Assembly (NCBI GenBank): GCA_019421365.1
Contig: JAHZFJ010000017.1
Location: 19,664-83,663, forward strand
DNA from: Lachnospiraceae bacterium
GTDB lineage: Bacteria; Bacillota; Clostridia; Lachnospirales; Lachnospiraceae
Length of the DNA: 64,000 nt
Direction of reading: 5' to 3'
Each line of letters begins with the position of its first letter. Position 1 is the stretch's first letter. The translations under genes were made by a program, and so were the position numbers. The notes beneath the pieces were generated by a model. The model had not been told where the DNA came from and did no database searches. It was given only the letters and a program-made list of their open reading frames with translations. Below, piece after piece: positions 16,483 to 25,994 of this stretch.

Positions 16483-17859
16483 TTACTTGATTCCGAGGTT
16501 CGCTCTCGCATCCTTCCATGCAGCATTCAATTTTTCAAATTCCTTATTTAGATCAAAATCACTAATAGACATTTGAGCTCCAAGCATCTTATAGTCAAAC
16601 GTAGTCTCGTTTTGAATTGCAGTGAAATCATCTCCACCGCCATCATACATTACTAAAACTTTATCTGGACAAAGTGTATCTGCTTCTGCTAATACTGGGT
16701 CTTTTTCTTTCGTAAAGTTCTTCATAGCAGAAGCTGATGAAACGTAGTTAAGGAAATCTGGGTACCATGCATCTGAGTAAAACCATTCAACGAAAGCAGT
16801 TGCAGCTTCTTGATTTTTTGAATGAGTAGTTACTCCCATAAAAGAGTCTCCCTGTACAATTACATTGTATGGATCTGACTTTGTATTTCTTGTTGGCAAA
16901 TAGAAAGTACCTAATTGAGATGAATCTTCCGTTGCACCCTGAATGTTTTGAAGTCCCCAATCACCTAATGCAATCATAGCTGCACCTTTTGTCGCGAATA
17001 AAGTAGTGGCTTGATCATTACCTAGGCCTAATGGATCTTTTCCTAGAACCCCAGAAGTAAATAAACTATGTACTTTGTTATATGCTTTATATATATCTGT
17101 TCCCTCTGAGAATGGAGTATCTTGTGTAGCCATCGTGTTCCAGTTTTGTCCATTGCCTGATTCCAACGCTGGCATGAACTCCATATATGGATAATCTGGC
17201 CAAGAATCCTTTAATCCACAAGCTATTGCCATGAAATCCTTATTATCTTTAACATAATAAGCTTGTAATGTTTTCGATACTTCTTCTAATTCACTCCAAG
17301 TAGTAGGAACCTCAACTCCTGCTTCTGCAAAAAGATCTTTCCAATAGTATACATATTCATATCCAGAAGTCATTGGAATTCCAAGTACTTTTCCATCAAT
17401 CGCATACCCTGAAGCTAATTCATTATTGGAACAAGCAACGGTATCTTTTAAATCAATTAAATATTCTTTGAATCTTGATAATGTAAATGTCTTATTAAAC
17501 ATAACATCTGGTAATTGATTTGCAGATGCTCTTATCTTCATAGTGTTCCAATATTCACTGTCATCCTTTATTTTTTCAACCTCAATATCAATATTAGGAT
17601 ATTTCTCTTGGAACTTACCTACCATGTCATTCTGTTCAATAAAATCATTTAGGTTATTATCCCAGATTGCAAATGTAAGTGATGCTGATAAATCTTTATC
17701 TTGTTCTTCTCCTTCTTTATCAGTATTCGTAGTTTCTGTTGTTTCTGAATTAGAAGGTGTAGCCCCGTCCTTTTTGTTATTCGTTTTAGAACAACCTACT
17801 ATAGAAGTTGTTAAAAGAATACACGTTAAAATAGTTACTATAAGTTTTTGCTTTTTCAT
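16483..17859 (-). CDS. Sugar ABC transporter substrate-binding lipoprotein
   Basis: Family 1 extracellular solute-binding protein of 458 residues that captures a carbohydrate outside the cell. It has a signal peptide with lipobox TTSIVGC (lipidated Cys about 23), a Ser/Thr/Glu-rich linker, and the two-lobed binding fold (WSELEEVSKTLQ, GDSFMGVTTHSKNQEAA). The start at 17859 has GGAGGA directly upstream; a longer in-frame ORF upstream lacks this. It is the first gene of the importer operon and lies downstream of a membrane-bound AraC-type regulator, which probably controls it. Ligand unknown. Confidence 0.93.
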   Translation of the reverse strand: MKKQKLIVTILTCILLTTSIVGCSKTNNKKDGATPSNSETTETTNTDKEGEEQDKDLSASLTFAIWDNNLNDFIEQNDMVGKFQEKYPNIDIEVEKIKDDSEYWNTMKIRASANQLPDVMFNKTFTLSRFKEYLIDLKDTVACSNNELASGYAIDGKVLGIPMTSGYEYVYYWKDLFAEAGVEVPTTWSELEEVSKTLQAYYVKDNKDFMAIACGLKDSWPDYPYMEFMPALESGNGQNWNTMATQDTPFSEGTDIYKAYNKVHSLFTSGVLGKDPLGLGNDQATTLFATKGAAMIALGDWGLQNIQGATEDSSQLGTFYLPTRNTKSDPYNVIVQGDSFMGVTTHSKNQEAATAFVEWFYSDAWYPDFLNYVSSASAMKNFTKEKDPVLAEADTLCPDKVLVMYDGGGDDFTAIQNETTFDYKMLGAQMSISDFDLNKEFEKLNAAWKDARANLGIK

Positions 17860-18029
17860 AAAATTCCTCCTTTTTATTGATAGCTGTATCATAACAATCT
17901 TTGCTTCCAATCACTATGGATAATCTTCATATTTCTTGATTAATTTTCACATGTTACTGTTTCTGATTCTTGATATATGGTTAGTTTTTCTGCTAAATAG
18001 TAAGAAAAACGCTGTTTAAGAATAAAACA

Positions 18030-18065
18030 TAGACACTCCACATACGTTAGTATATTGAGTGTCTA
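18030..18065 (-). terminator. Hairpin after the AraC-type regulator
   Basis: AGACACTC pairs with GAGTGTCT, with an inner ATAC/GTAT. It lies just beyond the regulator stop codon. The U-tract is weak, so some read-through into the importer is possible. Confidence 0.55.
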
Positions 18066-18073
18066 TAATAATT

Positions 18074-20335
18074 CTATACTACTTTTCGATACTGCGCCGG
18101 GCTTGTACCTATATTCTTTTTGAATACACGATTAAAATTCTCAACATTGCGATACCCGACCATCTCTGCAATTTCATAGATTTTAAAATTCGTTGTCATT
18201 AACAAATCTTTTGCTTTCTCAATTCTAAGGGATGTAAGATAATTTATAAATGTTTCTCCCGTTTCCTTTGAGAATTTACTTGTAAAATATTTCTCATTCA
18301 ATTCCACATAATCGGCTATTTCTTTCAGCGATAACATAGAGTTTGCGTAGTGGTTGTTTATGTATCTTTTTGCTTTAAGTATAATATCATTTTCCTTAAT
18401 ATGTAGTTTTTCTACGGAATAATCGATAATCCAATCTATATAATTCGTCAGCCATAGCTTTAAACTTCGAGTATCTTCAACCCGTTCTACCTTTTCAAAA
18501 TAATTATACTGTTCACCAAAGATCTCATTAAAATTAGCATGGTTTGTATAGAACTTCTTAGCAATAGCAAGAATTAATCCTAATACATGTAGTTGTCCCT
18601 CTTTAAGCAACTCTTTGTTTAGCACTTCAAACAATTTTTCTTTTTCTGGTATGATAGTTCTTTCATCAGCTATGTATAATGCTTTGGAAAATTCCAGGTA
18701 TTGATTTGAATGCTGTAGTAATTGATTAATACGCTCATCTTCTTTATCACAATCAATAATAGCATTCTTCCCTTTCAAAAAACGGAGGTCAAAACTCTCT
18801 TTTAGGGATTCTAATTCTACTGTAAAATTCCCATAACCAAATTGCTTTTTGCTAATACAAGCAGTTATATCAATCCCATATTCGCTATATATAGACTTTT
18901 GCACTTCTTGTATCATAGTGTTGATATTACCAATATAATCTCCCTCTGTTACTCGATAGAAGGCATATAATGTTGTAGTATTCTCAACGTAAACAATACA
19001 TCGTGAACTAAACCTAGGATTACGTTCAAAATTACAAAGAAGCTTTTCCATCTCATTATATTCGTTTTCACTGCTTTTACTCTTATTAAGAACAAAGCCT
19101 AAGATAACATAACTCTCTTCAAAAAAATATTTTGACTTCATGTTTACCTCTACAGGGGCTATATCTCCAGTAATCATTCCACCAAAATAATCCTCTAATG
19201 ATTTTTCACTTGTCTTTACCTTCTCTTCATATTCAGAGATTAATACTTGTAATCTGCGAACCATTGAGTTAAAGGAATGGATCATAGTACGAATTTCATA
19301 CTGTCCATCTGGCTCAATATGTATTTGTAATTCTCCTTCTTCAATTTGCCTTAAACCACAATTAATTCTTTGTAATGGCTTTACGATACTTCTTAAAAAA
19401 TAACTAGAATAATAACATACTAATAGTAATACCAAAAGTGCAACCAATATAACCCATAGCGCAACCCTCCAAAAATTAGCACTTAAATCACTTGTTTTTA
19501 TATAACTGTTTATATACCATGTATCAGAATATAATTTTAAAGGGGTTGTAATATGGGTATACTTTGAAGATTTATAATCGTCTGCATCTAACGTAGTGAA
19601 TATATTCTCCCCATCACTTGACTTCATTTCCATAACACCAAAATTGTTATTCCCCTTTAGATATTCTCTATTATAATTCTTAATAGTCTCAGCAACCCCT
19701 GAATTTTGAAAAAACATAACCATCTCTATCTTCTCAGACCGGTCGGTCTTTCGATCAGGGGCGAAAGCAAATATTACTATTAATGAGTTTTTTTTTGCTC
19801 CAGTGTATAGACCGTTATTTACATCATTATTAATGAATCCAATTACTACCTGGTTCTTATTTTTAATTGCAGTTTTATAACTACTACCACTACTCATTTC
19901 TTCATAGGATTTATTGATTGTATTCTTATAATATGAGATTCTTTGATCCTTCATAAAAAATCCTACTGAAATTATATTAGATGCTGGCTCCAACGCTAAA
20001 CTGCTTGCTTGATTTAATTTTTGAGTAGAATCATATCTTGATTTAAGGTCATCTGAATCTGTTCCTGCGGCATAATCTAATATTTCATTGTTATTGCTGT
20101 AAATAAGATGAGATAATCTCATAGACATAACTTCAATATCCGATGTCAATTCCGTTACTATTGTTTCATGCACTTGTTCAATATTAGCAATTGCTTGCTT
20201 TTTAAATTCTTGGTTGAGAATATTTAGTACCGTGATTAACACAATTAAAATTGGACAAATTATAAAGCTAAAGAACGATATGTAAAAAACTGTCTTTAGT
20301 TGCATTTTAGACCATTTTATACGCTTTAATTTCAT
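18074..20335 (-). CDS. Membrane-bound AraC-family regulator with extracellular sensor
   Basis: Regulator of 753 residues: TM1 at about 13-38, an extracellular sensor (about 40-285), TM2 at about 290-315 (a Leu/Val-rich stretch), a HAMP-like linker (SIVKPLQRINCGLRQIEEGE), a central domain, and a C-terminal AraC HTH (last ~100 residues, LKEIADYVELNEKYFTSKFS, EIAEMVGYRNVENFNRVFKK). This is the one-piece sensor-regulator type common next to oligosaccharide importers in Lachnospiraceae and Paenibacillus. It lies directly upstream of the importer operon on the same strand, so it likely senses the same sugar or its complex with the binding protein. GGGAGG precedes the ATG. Confidence 0.92.
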   Translation of the reverse strand: MKLKRIKWSKMQLKTVFYISFFSFIICPILIVLITVLNILNQEFKKQAIANIEQVHETIVTELTSDIEVMSMRLSHLIYSNNNEILDYAAGTDSDDLKSRYDSTQKLNQASSLALEPASNIISVGFFMKDQRISYYKNTINKSYEEMSSGSSYKTAIKNKNQVVIGFINNDVNNGLYTGAKKNSLIVIFAFAPDRKTDRSEKIEMVMFFQNSGVAETIKNYNREYLKGNNNFGVMEMKSSDGENIFTTLDADDYKSSKYTHITTPLKLYSDTWYINSYIKTSDLSANFWRVALWVILVALLVLLLVCYYSSYFLRSIVKPLQRINCGLRQIEEGELQIHIEPDGQYEIRTMIHSFNSMVRRLQVLISEYEEKVKTSEKSLEDYFGGMITGDIAPVEVNMKSKYFFEESYVILGFVLNKSKSSENEYNEMEKLLCNFERNPRFSSRCIVYVENTTTLYAFYRVTEGDYIGNINTMIQEVQKSIYSEYGIDITACISKKQFGYGNFTVELESLKESFDLRFLKGKNAIIDCDKEDERINQLLQHSNQYLEFSKALYIADERTIIPEKEKLFEVLNKELLKEGQLHVLGLILAIAKKFYTNHANFNEIFGEQYNYFEKVERVEDTRSLKLWLTNYIDWIIDYSVEKLHIKENDIILKAKRYINNHYANSMLSLKEIADYVELNEKYFTSKFSKETGETFINYLTSLRIEKAKDLLMTTNFKIYEIAEMVGYRNVENFNRVFKKNIGTSPAQYRKVV

Positions 20336-20708
20336 AAGAATCCTCCCAATACAATTACATAAGTATTTTAGATGTTTTATTTATTTTCTCGTTCAAAGTA
20401 TATAATAATTAGCAAATTAGTATAATTATATGTGCAATAATCTTTTATCAATTATTCAATATTACCATATATACCATCTATTTACAAAGCATTTTTTTCT
20501 AATAAACGAATAGGAGGAGTTTCACCTTAATCCTCTGTATGCCTTTCATGGCGCACTACAAAAAAAGACAATTTCTAGTGCTACTAGAAATTGTCTTTTT
20601 AAAGTTACATATATATTCAACTGGGGGAAGTTAGGCATAGTTTTTATCTTATAATCATTTATGTTCAGAGTTTAAATCGATCAATCTGTTCTTTAATCGG
20701 GATAAACA
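20336..20708. other. Gene-free interval with a strong bidirectional terminator
   Basis: AT-rich promoter side of the regulator gene. AAAAAAGACAATTTCTAGT pairs with ACTAGAAATTGTCTTTTT (20561-20600), giving T-runs in both directions. Past it lies the 3' side of a chemoreceptor remnant. No ORF was seen. Confidence 0.7.
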
Positions 20709-20894
20709 TTAATTCTTTAAAACAAACTGACCAACAAGATGTCTCAGACCTTCTGACTGTGTAGTCATATGAGTTATTTCATTACCTTTTTGAATTTCCT
20801 GTAAAGAATTAATGATTAAATTCTTTGTGTCTACAGCTGACTTTGCACTTTCCGTTGCCAGTCTTACTGCCGTAGAACCTGAACCAAGCCTCAA
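20709..20894 (-). pseudogene. Chemoreceptor remnant with internal deletion
   Basis: The reading frame gives RLATESAKSAVDTKNLIINS (the helix just after a receptor tip), then jumps to QSEGLRHLVGQFVLKN, the typical last helix of a methyl-accepting chemotaxis protein. The intervening ~100 residues are missing, and nothing upstream encodes the sensor. It differs in sequence from the two intact receptors nearby, so it comes from a third one. Not expected to function. Confidence 0.7.
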
Positions 20895-20898
20895 TAAT

Positions 20899-21078
20899 TT
20901 TCATATCTGGTGTAGGAAAAATGAAATTTTTTGCATGTTTAGTAATGAAAATCCAGAACAAGTTTTAATCAGTGAAGATATGACTTTTGTCAATTCCATA
21001 GCTGATGGATTGGATAGATTTTTACAAGAAAATCAACAGGATTTGAAATCCAAAAAACGTTGCGCTTATTCTAACTAA
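20899..21078 (+). pseudogene. Unrecognised coding remnant, plus strand
   Basis: The frame reads IWCRKNEIFCMFSNENPEQV, then FVNSIADGLDRFLQENQQDL and stops at 21078. Its composition is protein-like and unlike neighbouring non-coding DNA. It abuts the 5' end of the chemoreceptor remnant on the opposite strand, so the region looks like a deletion joint. It faintly resembles the C-terminus of a SMI1/SUKH-type protein; I would not assign it. Confidence 0.35.
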
Positions 21079-21145
21079 TTTATAGAAAATATAGAATCCG
21101 ATACCTCGTTCGTTGCTTGGAAATTTTCTCTGTTGAATAAAATAA

Positions 21146-21191
21146 AAATGGTACTTTACTAATATTTACACGCATTAGCAAAGTACCATTT
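21146..21191 (-). terminator. Terminator of chemoreceptor copy 2
   Basis: Minus-strand AAATGGTACTTTGCTAA pairs with TTAGTAAAGTACCATTT, followed by TTATTTTATT. It lies about 60 nt past the stop codon. Confidence 0.8.
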
Positions 21192-21253
21192 ATTAGTTAG
21201 CTGTAGTCACAATATCCCCTATCAGCACTCTTACGTTTACCTAAGTCAATTAT

Positions 21254-23368
21254 CTATATCTTAAATTTACCGATTGCTTCTTGTAGTACCTGTGCATCGT
21301 TTGTAAGTCCCTCTGCTGCACCTGCTAATTGTTCAATCTCTTCAGATTGACTTATTGCAGTGGCACTAACTTCCTCAGAAGCTGCTGCTGATTCTTCAGA
21401 AACCGCCGAGATATTCTGTATAGAATCCAATGTATCATTCCTTGCACTTTCCATTCCTGCTACATACTGCTTAATTTTATCAAGTTCTAACACCAAATCT
21501 TCTACTAGGTTATTAATGCTACCAAATACATTAATTGTATCCTGCAATGCCTTTTCTTGAGTAAGAACAATCTGTTCTGCCTTCTTTGTTGTCTTGGCTG
21601 TTTCATTGGTTTGATATTGTATTGAATTAATGATTTCTTGAATCTGATTCGCTGACTCCATGGATTTAGTAGCTAGATTTCTAATCTCACCTGCCACTAC
21701 TGCAAAACCTCTACCAGAATCGCCTGCTCTAGCTGCCTCTATGGATGCATTCAGTGATAGTAAATTAGTCTGTTCAGAAATCTCATTAATTGCATTAACG
21801 ATATTCTCAATGGAACGAGAGTTCTCTTCTAGATTTTTCATTCCCGTCGCTATCTCTTTCGTTATATGTGAAGTCGCCTTTGCCTTATCATTCAAGTTAT
21901 TCACTATTGTTAATCCACTTGCTACAGTCTCCCTAGTATTCTCAAACAATCCATCGATTTCATTAGTTTCATCGTATACTTTATTAACCATATCTGATAA
22001 CGTTGACATCTGTTTCAAACAAGCATCCGTATCTACTACTTGTTTTGAGGAACCTATAGCAACCTCATTCACAGCAATTGATATATTCTTTGATGATTCT
22101 AACGCAAGTGATGATGTATCTGACAAGTCTTGTGCCGAAACATTAACTCTGTCACTAACCTCAGCAACTTCTTTAACTAATTGTTGCATGTTACCAATCA
22201 TATGGGACAAACTATTCTCTAATATCTTAAACTCATCTTTACGCTTTGTTTTGAACTGAACTGTTAAATCCCCCTGTGCAACACTTTCCATTGTATCCTT
22301 CATGTCCCCTATTGCTTTACCAATACCTCTTGCTAAGACAGTACCGATTATCAATGCAATGATTGCCGACACAATGGCAAATGCTACACTTGTACTACCA
22401 ATTGAAGTCGCATTCTTAAGAATAATCGTTTTCGGTATTAAATTACATAATACTAATTCTGTTTCGCCAACTTCACTGTATGTAAATAGATAATTCACAT
22501 CGTTTATTGTTACATATTCGTAGCCGTTCGTCTTACCTAATTCCAAAGCCTTTTGGTAAAACTCTTGACCAAAAAATATATTTTCTTCTCCAACTTCTGA
22601 CTCCGCTGAATATACTTCTACTCCATCCTTTGTTACAAGTGTAGTTATTGACCCTTCTTGATAAGCATTATCAAGCATAGCTTGTACATATCCATGGTCT
22701 ATATCCGTTATTACATATGCATTCCCCTTTAATGCTTCTTTAATATATGTTAATCCATACCTTTTTTCTTCTTTCGCATCAATTGCACTATGCGCACCAT
22801 ACCAACCATCTTTTTCAGGATTCCCCTCAATTAAGTCTGTTGAAGTAAACAAATCATATGGTGAACTTTTAATTTGATCATTACCTGTGACAATAGGATC
22901 TTTCTTGCTACTTATAATATATATACTTCTTATTCCATCTATAAGTACACTATTCGTCATAACATCATTCTTCAAATTCCTCATGTACTCTAAATTTTCG
23001 AATATATCATCCGATTTAGCATTATAGTAATAATCGAAATTCTTATTCGTAATAATCTTTATTGCTTGTGTAGCAACCTCTTCAAATACACTTTCCATAT
23101 ACCTAGCATTTGCTTCTAATATTTCATTAGAAGAACTCTCATAATTCTTAATCATCGCATCCGATGCCAGGTTATAAGATATAAGACCTAATGCAACTAT
23201 CAATACTACAGGTGCAACAAAACCAAGTAGTAAAGCAGTACGTAGCTTCTTCTTACTTGATTCTTTCTTAGTTGTTTTATTTTCCTTGACTTTCTTTTTA
23301 GATTGTTTTACTTTAGGCTCTTTCAATCCCCTATTCTCTTTTCTTAATTCCTTTTTTCCTTTTTTCAT
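21254..23368 (-). CDS. Methyl-accepting chemotaxis protein (copy 2)
   Basis: Chemoreceptor of 704 residues with the same plan as copy 1: a Lys-rich N-terminus (about 1-45), TM1, an extracellular Cache-like sensor, TM2 at about 325-348, HAMP, and a signalling domain with EISEQTNLLSLNASIEAARA. The cytoplasmic halves of the two copies are almost identical, and the sensor domains are related but clearly diverged. The start at 23368 follows AAGGAGG. The pair points to duplication around the importer, with selection or gene conversion keeping the signalling part uniform. Confidence 0.94.
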   Translation of the reverse strand: MKKGKKELRKENRGLKEPKVKQSKKKVKENKTTKKESSKKKLRTALLLGFVAPVVLIVALGLISYNLASDAMIKNYESSSNEILEANARYMESVFEEVATQAIKIITNKNFDYYYNAKSDDIFENLEYMRNLKNDVMTNSVLIDGIRSIYIISSKKDPIVTGNDQIKSSPYDLFTSTDLIEGNPEKDGWYGAHSAIDAKEEKRYGLTYIKEALKGNAYVITDIDHGYVQAMLDNAYQEGSITTLVTKDGVEVYSAESEVGEENIFFGQEFYQKALELGKTNGYEYVTINDVNYLFTYSEVGETELVLCNLIPKTIILKNATSIGSTSVAFAIVSAIIALIIGTVLARGIGKAIGDMKDTMESVAQGDLTVQFKTKRKDEFKILENSLSHMIGNMQQLVKEVAEVSDRVNVSAQDLSDTSSLALESSKNISIAVNEVAIGSSKQVVDTDACLKQMSTLSDMVNKVYDETNEIDGLFENTRETVASGLTIVNNLNDKAKATSHITKEIATGMKNLEENSRSIENIVNAINEISEQTNLLSLNASIEAARAGDSGRGFAVVAGEIRNLATKSMESANQIQEIINSIQYQTNETAKTTKKAEQIVLTQEKALQDTINVFGSINNLVEDLVLELDKIKQYVAGMESARNDTLDSIQNISAVSEESAAASEEVSATAISQSEEIEQLAGAAEGLTNDAQVLQEAIGKFKI

Positions 23369-23549
23369 AACATGAACCTCCTTAAGCGCAGATATATTAT
23401 GCACACTTACAACAACGACAAAACACCTTCCCCTTGATTTTGTTAATATCGCTTATATATAATATTTTTCTACATAATTTTTATATACATTTAACATTGT
23501 ATCACACATTACATAATTCTTCCATCAATTTTGGAAAACAAAACAAAAA

Positions 23550-23581
23550 AGATACTTATCGTTACAATTGTAAGTATCTTT
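23550..23581 (-). terminator. Terminator of the pgsA-like gene
   Basis: AAAGATACTTA pairs with TAAGTATCTTT around an 11-nt loop. On the minus strand it is followed by a T-rich stretch. It lies about 45 nt past the stop. Confidence 0.7.
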
Positions 23582-23626
23582 CTATGTTAGCTATATTTTA
23601 TTATTAATTCATCTCAATAAATCGCC

Positions 23627-24190
23627 TTACAATTTATGAAAAACAGGAATATACATTATTAACGTAAACAGCATTACACCAAGACATAAAATAATCAATC
23701 CATTTGCAAGCATAATCGGTATCTGTGGGAATAATATCAATACAAACATTACAACGAATAATGTTGCAGTACAAACCTTACCATACCACATAGCCCCATC
23801 TAACTTCTTTCCTTCCTTCATCTTAATCATCCCCATAACTGCCATATAACCTTCTTTAACAACCATTAATACTATTACAGCAATCATTAAAGAATATTTT
23901 CTCGCCAAACAAATTACTAATGCGGCATGTGTAATCTTATCTGCTACTGGATCGATGAACTTGCCTAGTTCCGTAATCATATTAAATCTTCTTGCTACAA
24001 GCCCGTCAAGAAAATCCGTAATAGTGGATAATAAAACAATTCCCGCTACTATATAATAGTCCTTATCAGAGTCTGCATTAAAATACAAAGTCATAAAAAT
24101 AGGCACTAACAGAACTCGAAAATACCCCATTATATTAGGAATCGACCAAATCTCTTTTTTGTCGAAATGTCTCATACTGTTCTTCTTCAT
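23627..24190 (-). CDS. pgsA: CDP-alcohol phosphatidyltransferase (PgsA-like)
   Basis: Membrane enzyme of 187 residues in phospholipid synthesis, probably making phosphatidylglycerol phosphate from CDP-diacylglycerol and glycerol-3-phosphate. The full catalytic signature is present: D59-x2-D62-G63-x2-A66-R67-x8-G76-x3-D80-x3-D84. About five membrane segments are seen. Many genomes carry two homologues and one may act as cardiolipin synthase, so the PgsA name is a family-level call. It stands alone between terminators. Confidence 0.85.
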   Translation of the reverse strand: MKKNSMRHFDKKEIWSIPNIMGYFRVLLVPIFMTLYFNADSDKDYYIVAGIVLLSTITDFLDGLVARRFNMITELGKFIDPVADKITHAALVICLARKYSLMIAVIVLMVVKEGYMAVMGMIKMKEGKKLDGAMWYGKVCTATLFVVMFVLILFPQIPIMLANGLIILCLGVMLFTLIMYIPVFHKL

Positions 24191-24223
24191 ATACCGTACT
24201 CCTTCATCTCCTTATACACAAAA

Positions 24224-24266
24224 TAAGATAGTTCATATTCAAAAGATTCAAATATGAACTATCTTA
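24224..24266 (-). terminator. Terminator of the rhamnose operon
   Basis: ATAAGATAGTTCATATT pairs with AATATGAACTATCTTA around a short loop. The minus strand then reads TTTTGTG. It lies after the last gene of the operon. Confidence 0.8.
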
Positions 24267-24299
24267 GTATATCATTCTAAATATCTTTGTCAATAAGAT

Positions 24300-24743
24300 C
24301 TACTTCTCCATTACTGGCATATATAGCGCCATATCTGTATCTCCTTCAATCTTATAATCCGTAATAAGATATTCCTCCATAAACCAATGCTTTCCAAACT
24401 GATAGGTACGGTTTTGTTTCATCCAATCCATAAAGTTAAACCAGGTCTGTCCATTATGTTGATAAGTCGTTATCCTCTTAATATACAATCCACCTTGAAA
24501 TTCTCCTACTTGTAGGTTCTCATTCTGCTGTTCTTCCTTAGTTAATGTAAACTCATTATCGACACTGATATGTAATGTATAGAAAAAATCTTTCTTTCCA
24601 ATTTGTTCAAAATTATAATACGCAAATACTTTCGTATTAGGGTCATTAGCTTTAATTCCGTGTTCAGTTACTAGCGAAAACAAAAACTTACGCACCTTAT
24701 TCTCTGCATTCTTACCTTTCGCAGTATATGAAACAGTACGCAT
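24300..24743 (-). CDS. Unknown protein at the end of the rhamnose operon
   Basis: Soluble protein of 147 residues, not firmly recognised. The C-terminal pattern (WFMEEYLITDYKIEGDTDMA, then LYMPV) and alternating strands recall GyrI-like/AraC effector-binding domains, which bind small ligands (inference). There is no DNA-binding domain. It starts 13 nt after the fucO stop with no clear ribosome site, which suggests translational coupling to fucO, and is followed by a terminator. The context points to sugar or aldehyde binding, but no activity can be claimed. Confidence 0.7.
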   Translation of the reverse strand: MRTVSYTAKGKNAENKVRKFLFSLVTEHGIKANDPNTKVFAYYNFEQIGKKDFFYTLHISVDNEFTLTKEEQQNENLQVGEFQGGLYIKRITTYQHNGQTWFNFMDWMKQNRTYQFGKHWFMEEYLITDYKIEGDTDMALYMPVMEK

Positions 24744-24756
24744 TGGATATTAATTC

Positions 24757-25905
24757 TTACATTAAAGATCGATACAATTCCATAATATCTTCTAATGAAG
24801 CTTCTTTTGGATTTCCCGGTGCACATGCATCTGCTACAGCTGATTCTGCTAAGAACTGTACATCCTCTTCCTTAACGATTGCTTTCAAATCGGCTGGAAT
24901 ACCAACATCAGCTGATAATTTTTTCACAGCATCTACTGCTGCCTTTCTGTATTCTTCTTGAGACATATCGTCTACACCTTCAACGCCCATGGCTTTTGCT
25001 ATATATTTGTACTTGTCACCAGTAGCATCCGCATTGAATTCCATTACAGTAGGTAATAAAATTGCATTGCCTACACCATGTGGTGTATCATATACTGCAC
25101 CTAATGCATGAGCCATAGAATGTACAATTCCAAGTCCTACATTCGAGAAGCCCATACCTGCTATGTATTGACCTAAAGCCATACCTTCTCTACCTTCCGA
25201 TGTGTTAGCAACCGCACCGCGAAGAGAATTTGATATTACTTCAATCGCCTTTAAGTGGAACATATCCGTCATTTCCCAAGCTGCTTTTGTTGTATATCCC
25301 TCAATTGCATGAGTCAATGCATCCATTCCAGTAGCAGCTGTTAAACCTGCTGGCATACTCGCCATCATATCCGGGTCAATAATTGCTACAACAGGAATAT
25401 CATGTGTATCTACACAAACAAACTTTCTTTTTTTCTGAACATCTGTGATAACATAATTAATGGTTACTTCTGCCGCCGTTCCTGCAGTAGTTGGTACAGC
25501 AAGGATTGGTACGCAAGGATTCTTAGTTGGTGCTACCCCTTCAAGACTTCTTACATCTTCGAATTCTGGGTTAGTAATAATGATACCTATTGCCTTAGCA
25601 GTATCTATAGAAGATCCACCACCAATCGCAATTATGTAATCCGCTCCTGAAGCTTTGAATGCTGCAACTCCAGACTGTACATTTTCAATTGTTGGATTAG
25701 GTTTAATGTCCGAATATACTTCATAATCAAATCCTTCTTTATCAAGTACCTCCGTAACCTTTGCAGTAACTTTGAATTTCACTAGATCTGGATCAGAACA
25801 GACGAATGCTTTCTTAAATCCTCTTGCATTTACTTCATCTGCAATGTGATTAATTGCACCTGCCCCATGATACGATATTTCATTTAATACAATTCTGTTT
25901 GCCAT
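24757..25905 (-). CDS. fucO: Lactaldehyde reductase, iron-containing alcohol dehydrogenase
   Basis: Group III (Fe2+) alcohol dehydrogenase of 382 residues that reduces L-lactaldehyde to 1,2-propanediol with NADH. Seen: the nucleotide-binding GGGSSIDTAKAIGI; TAGTAAEVT; and the metal ligands in MDALTHAIEGY and GIVHSMAHALGAVYDTPHG. The length is typical of FucO. It lies downstream of rhaD in the rhamnose operon, where its substrate is produced, which supports the lactaldehyde call over other Fe-ADH roles. A stem-loop without a U-tract precedes it. Confidence 0.93.
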   Translation of the reverse strand: MANRIVLNEISYHGAGAINHIADEVNARGFKKAFVCSDPDLVKFKVTAKVTEVLDKEGFDYEVYSDIKPNPTIENVQSGVAAFKASGADYIIAIGGGSSIDTAKAIGIIITNPEFEDVRSLEGVAPTKNPCVPILAVPTTAGTAAEVTINYVITDVQKKRKFVCVDTHDIPVVAIIDPDMMASMPAGLTAATGMDALTHAIEGYTTKAAWEMTDMFHLKAIEVISNSLRGAVANTSEGREGMALGQYIAGMGFSNVGLGIVHSMAHALGAVYDTPHGVGNAILLPTVMEFNADATGDKYKYIAKAMGVEGVDDMSQEEYRKAAVDAVKKLSADVGIPADLKAIVKEEDVQFLAESAVADACAPGNPKEASLEDIMELYRSLM

Positions 25906-25941
25906 AAGAAACTTCTCCTTTTATATTATATTTATAATTCA

Positions 25942-25979
25942 AGTGTCAAAAGCTTATTTTTTGGTAAGCTTTTGACACT
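25942..25979 (-). other. Intercistronic stem-loop, rhaD-fucO
   Basis: AGTGTCAAAAGCTTA and its exact complement enclose an 8-nt loop. No U-tract follows on the minus strand, so it is more likely an mRNA stability or processing element than a full terminator. Confidence 0.65.
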
Positions 25980-25994
25980 CGATTCCTATGTAAA

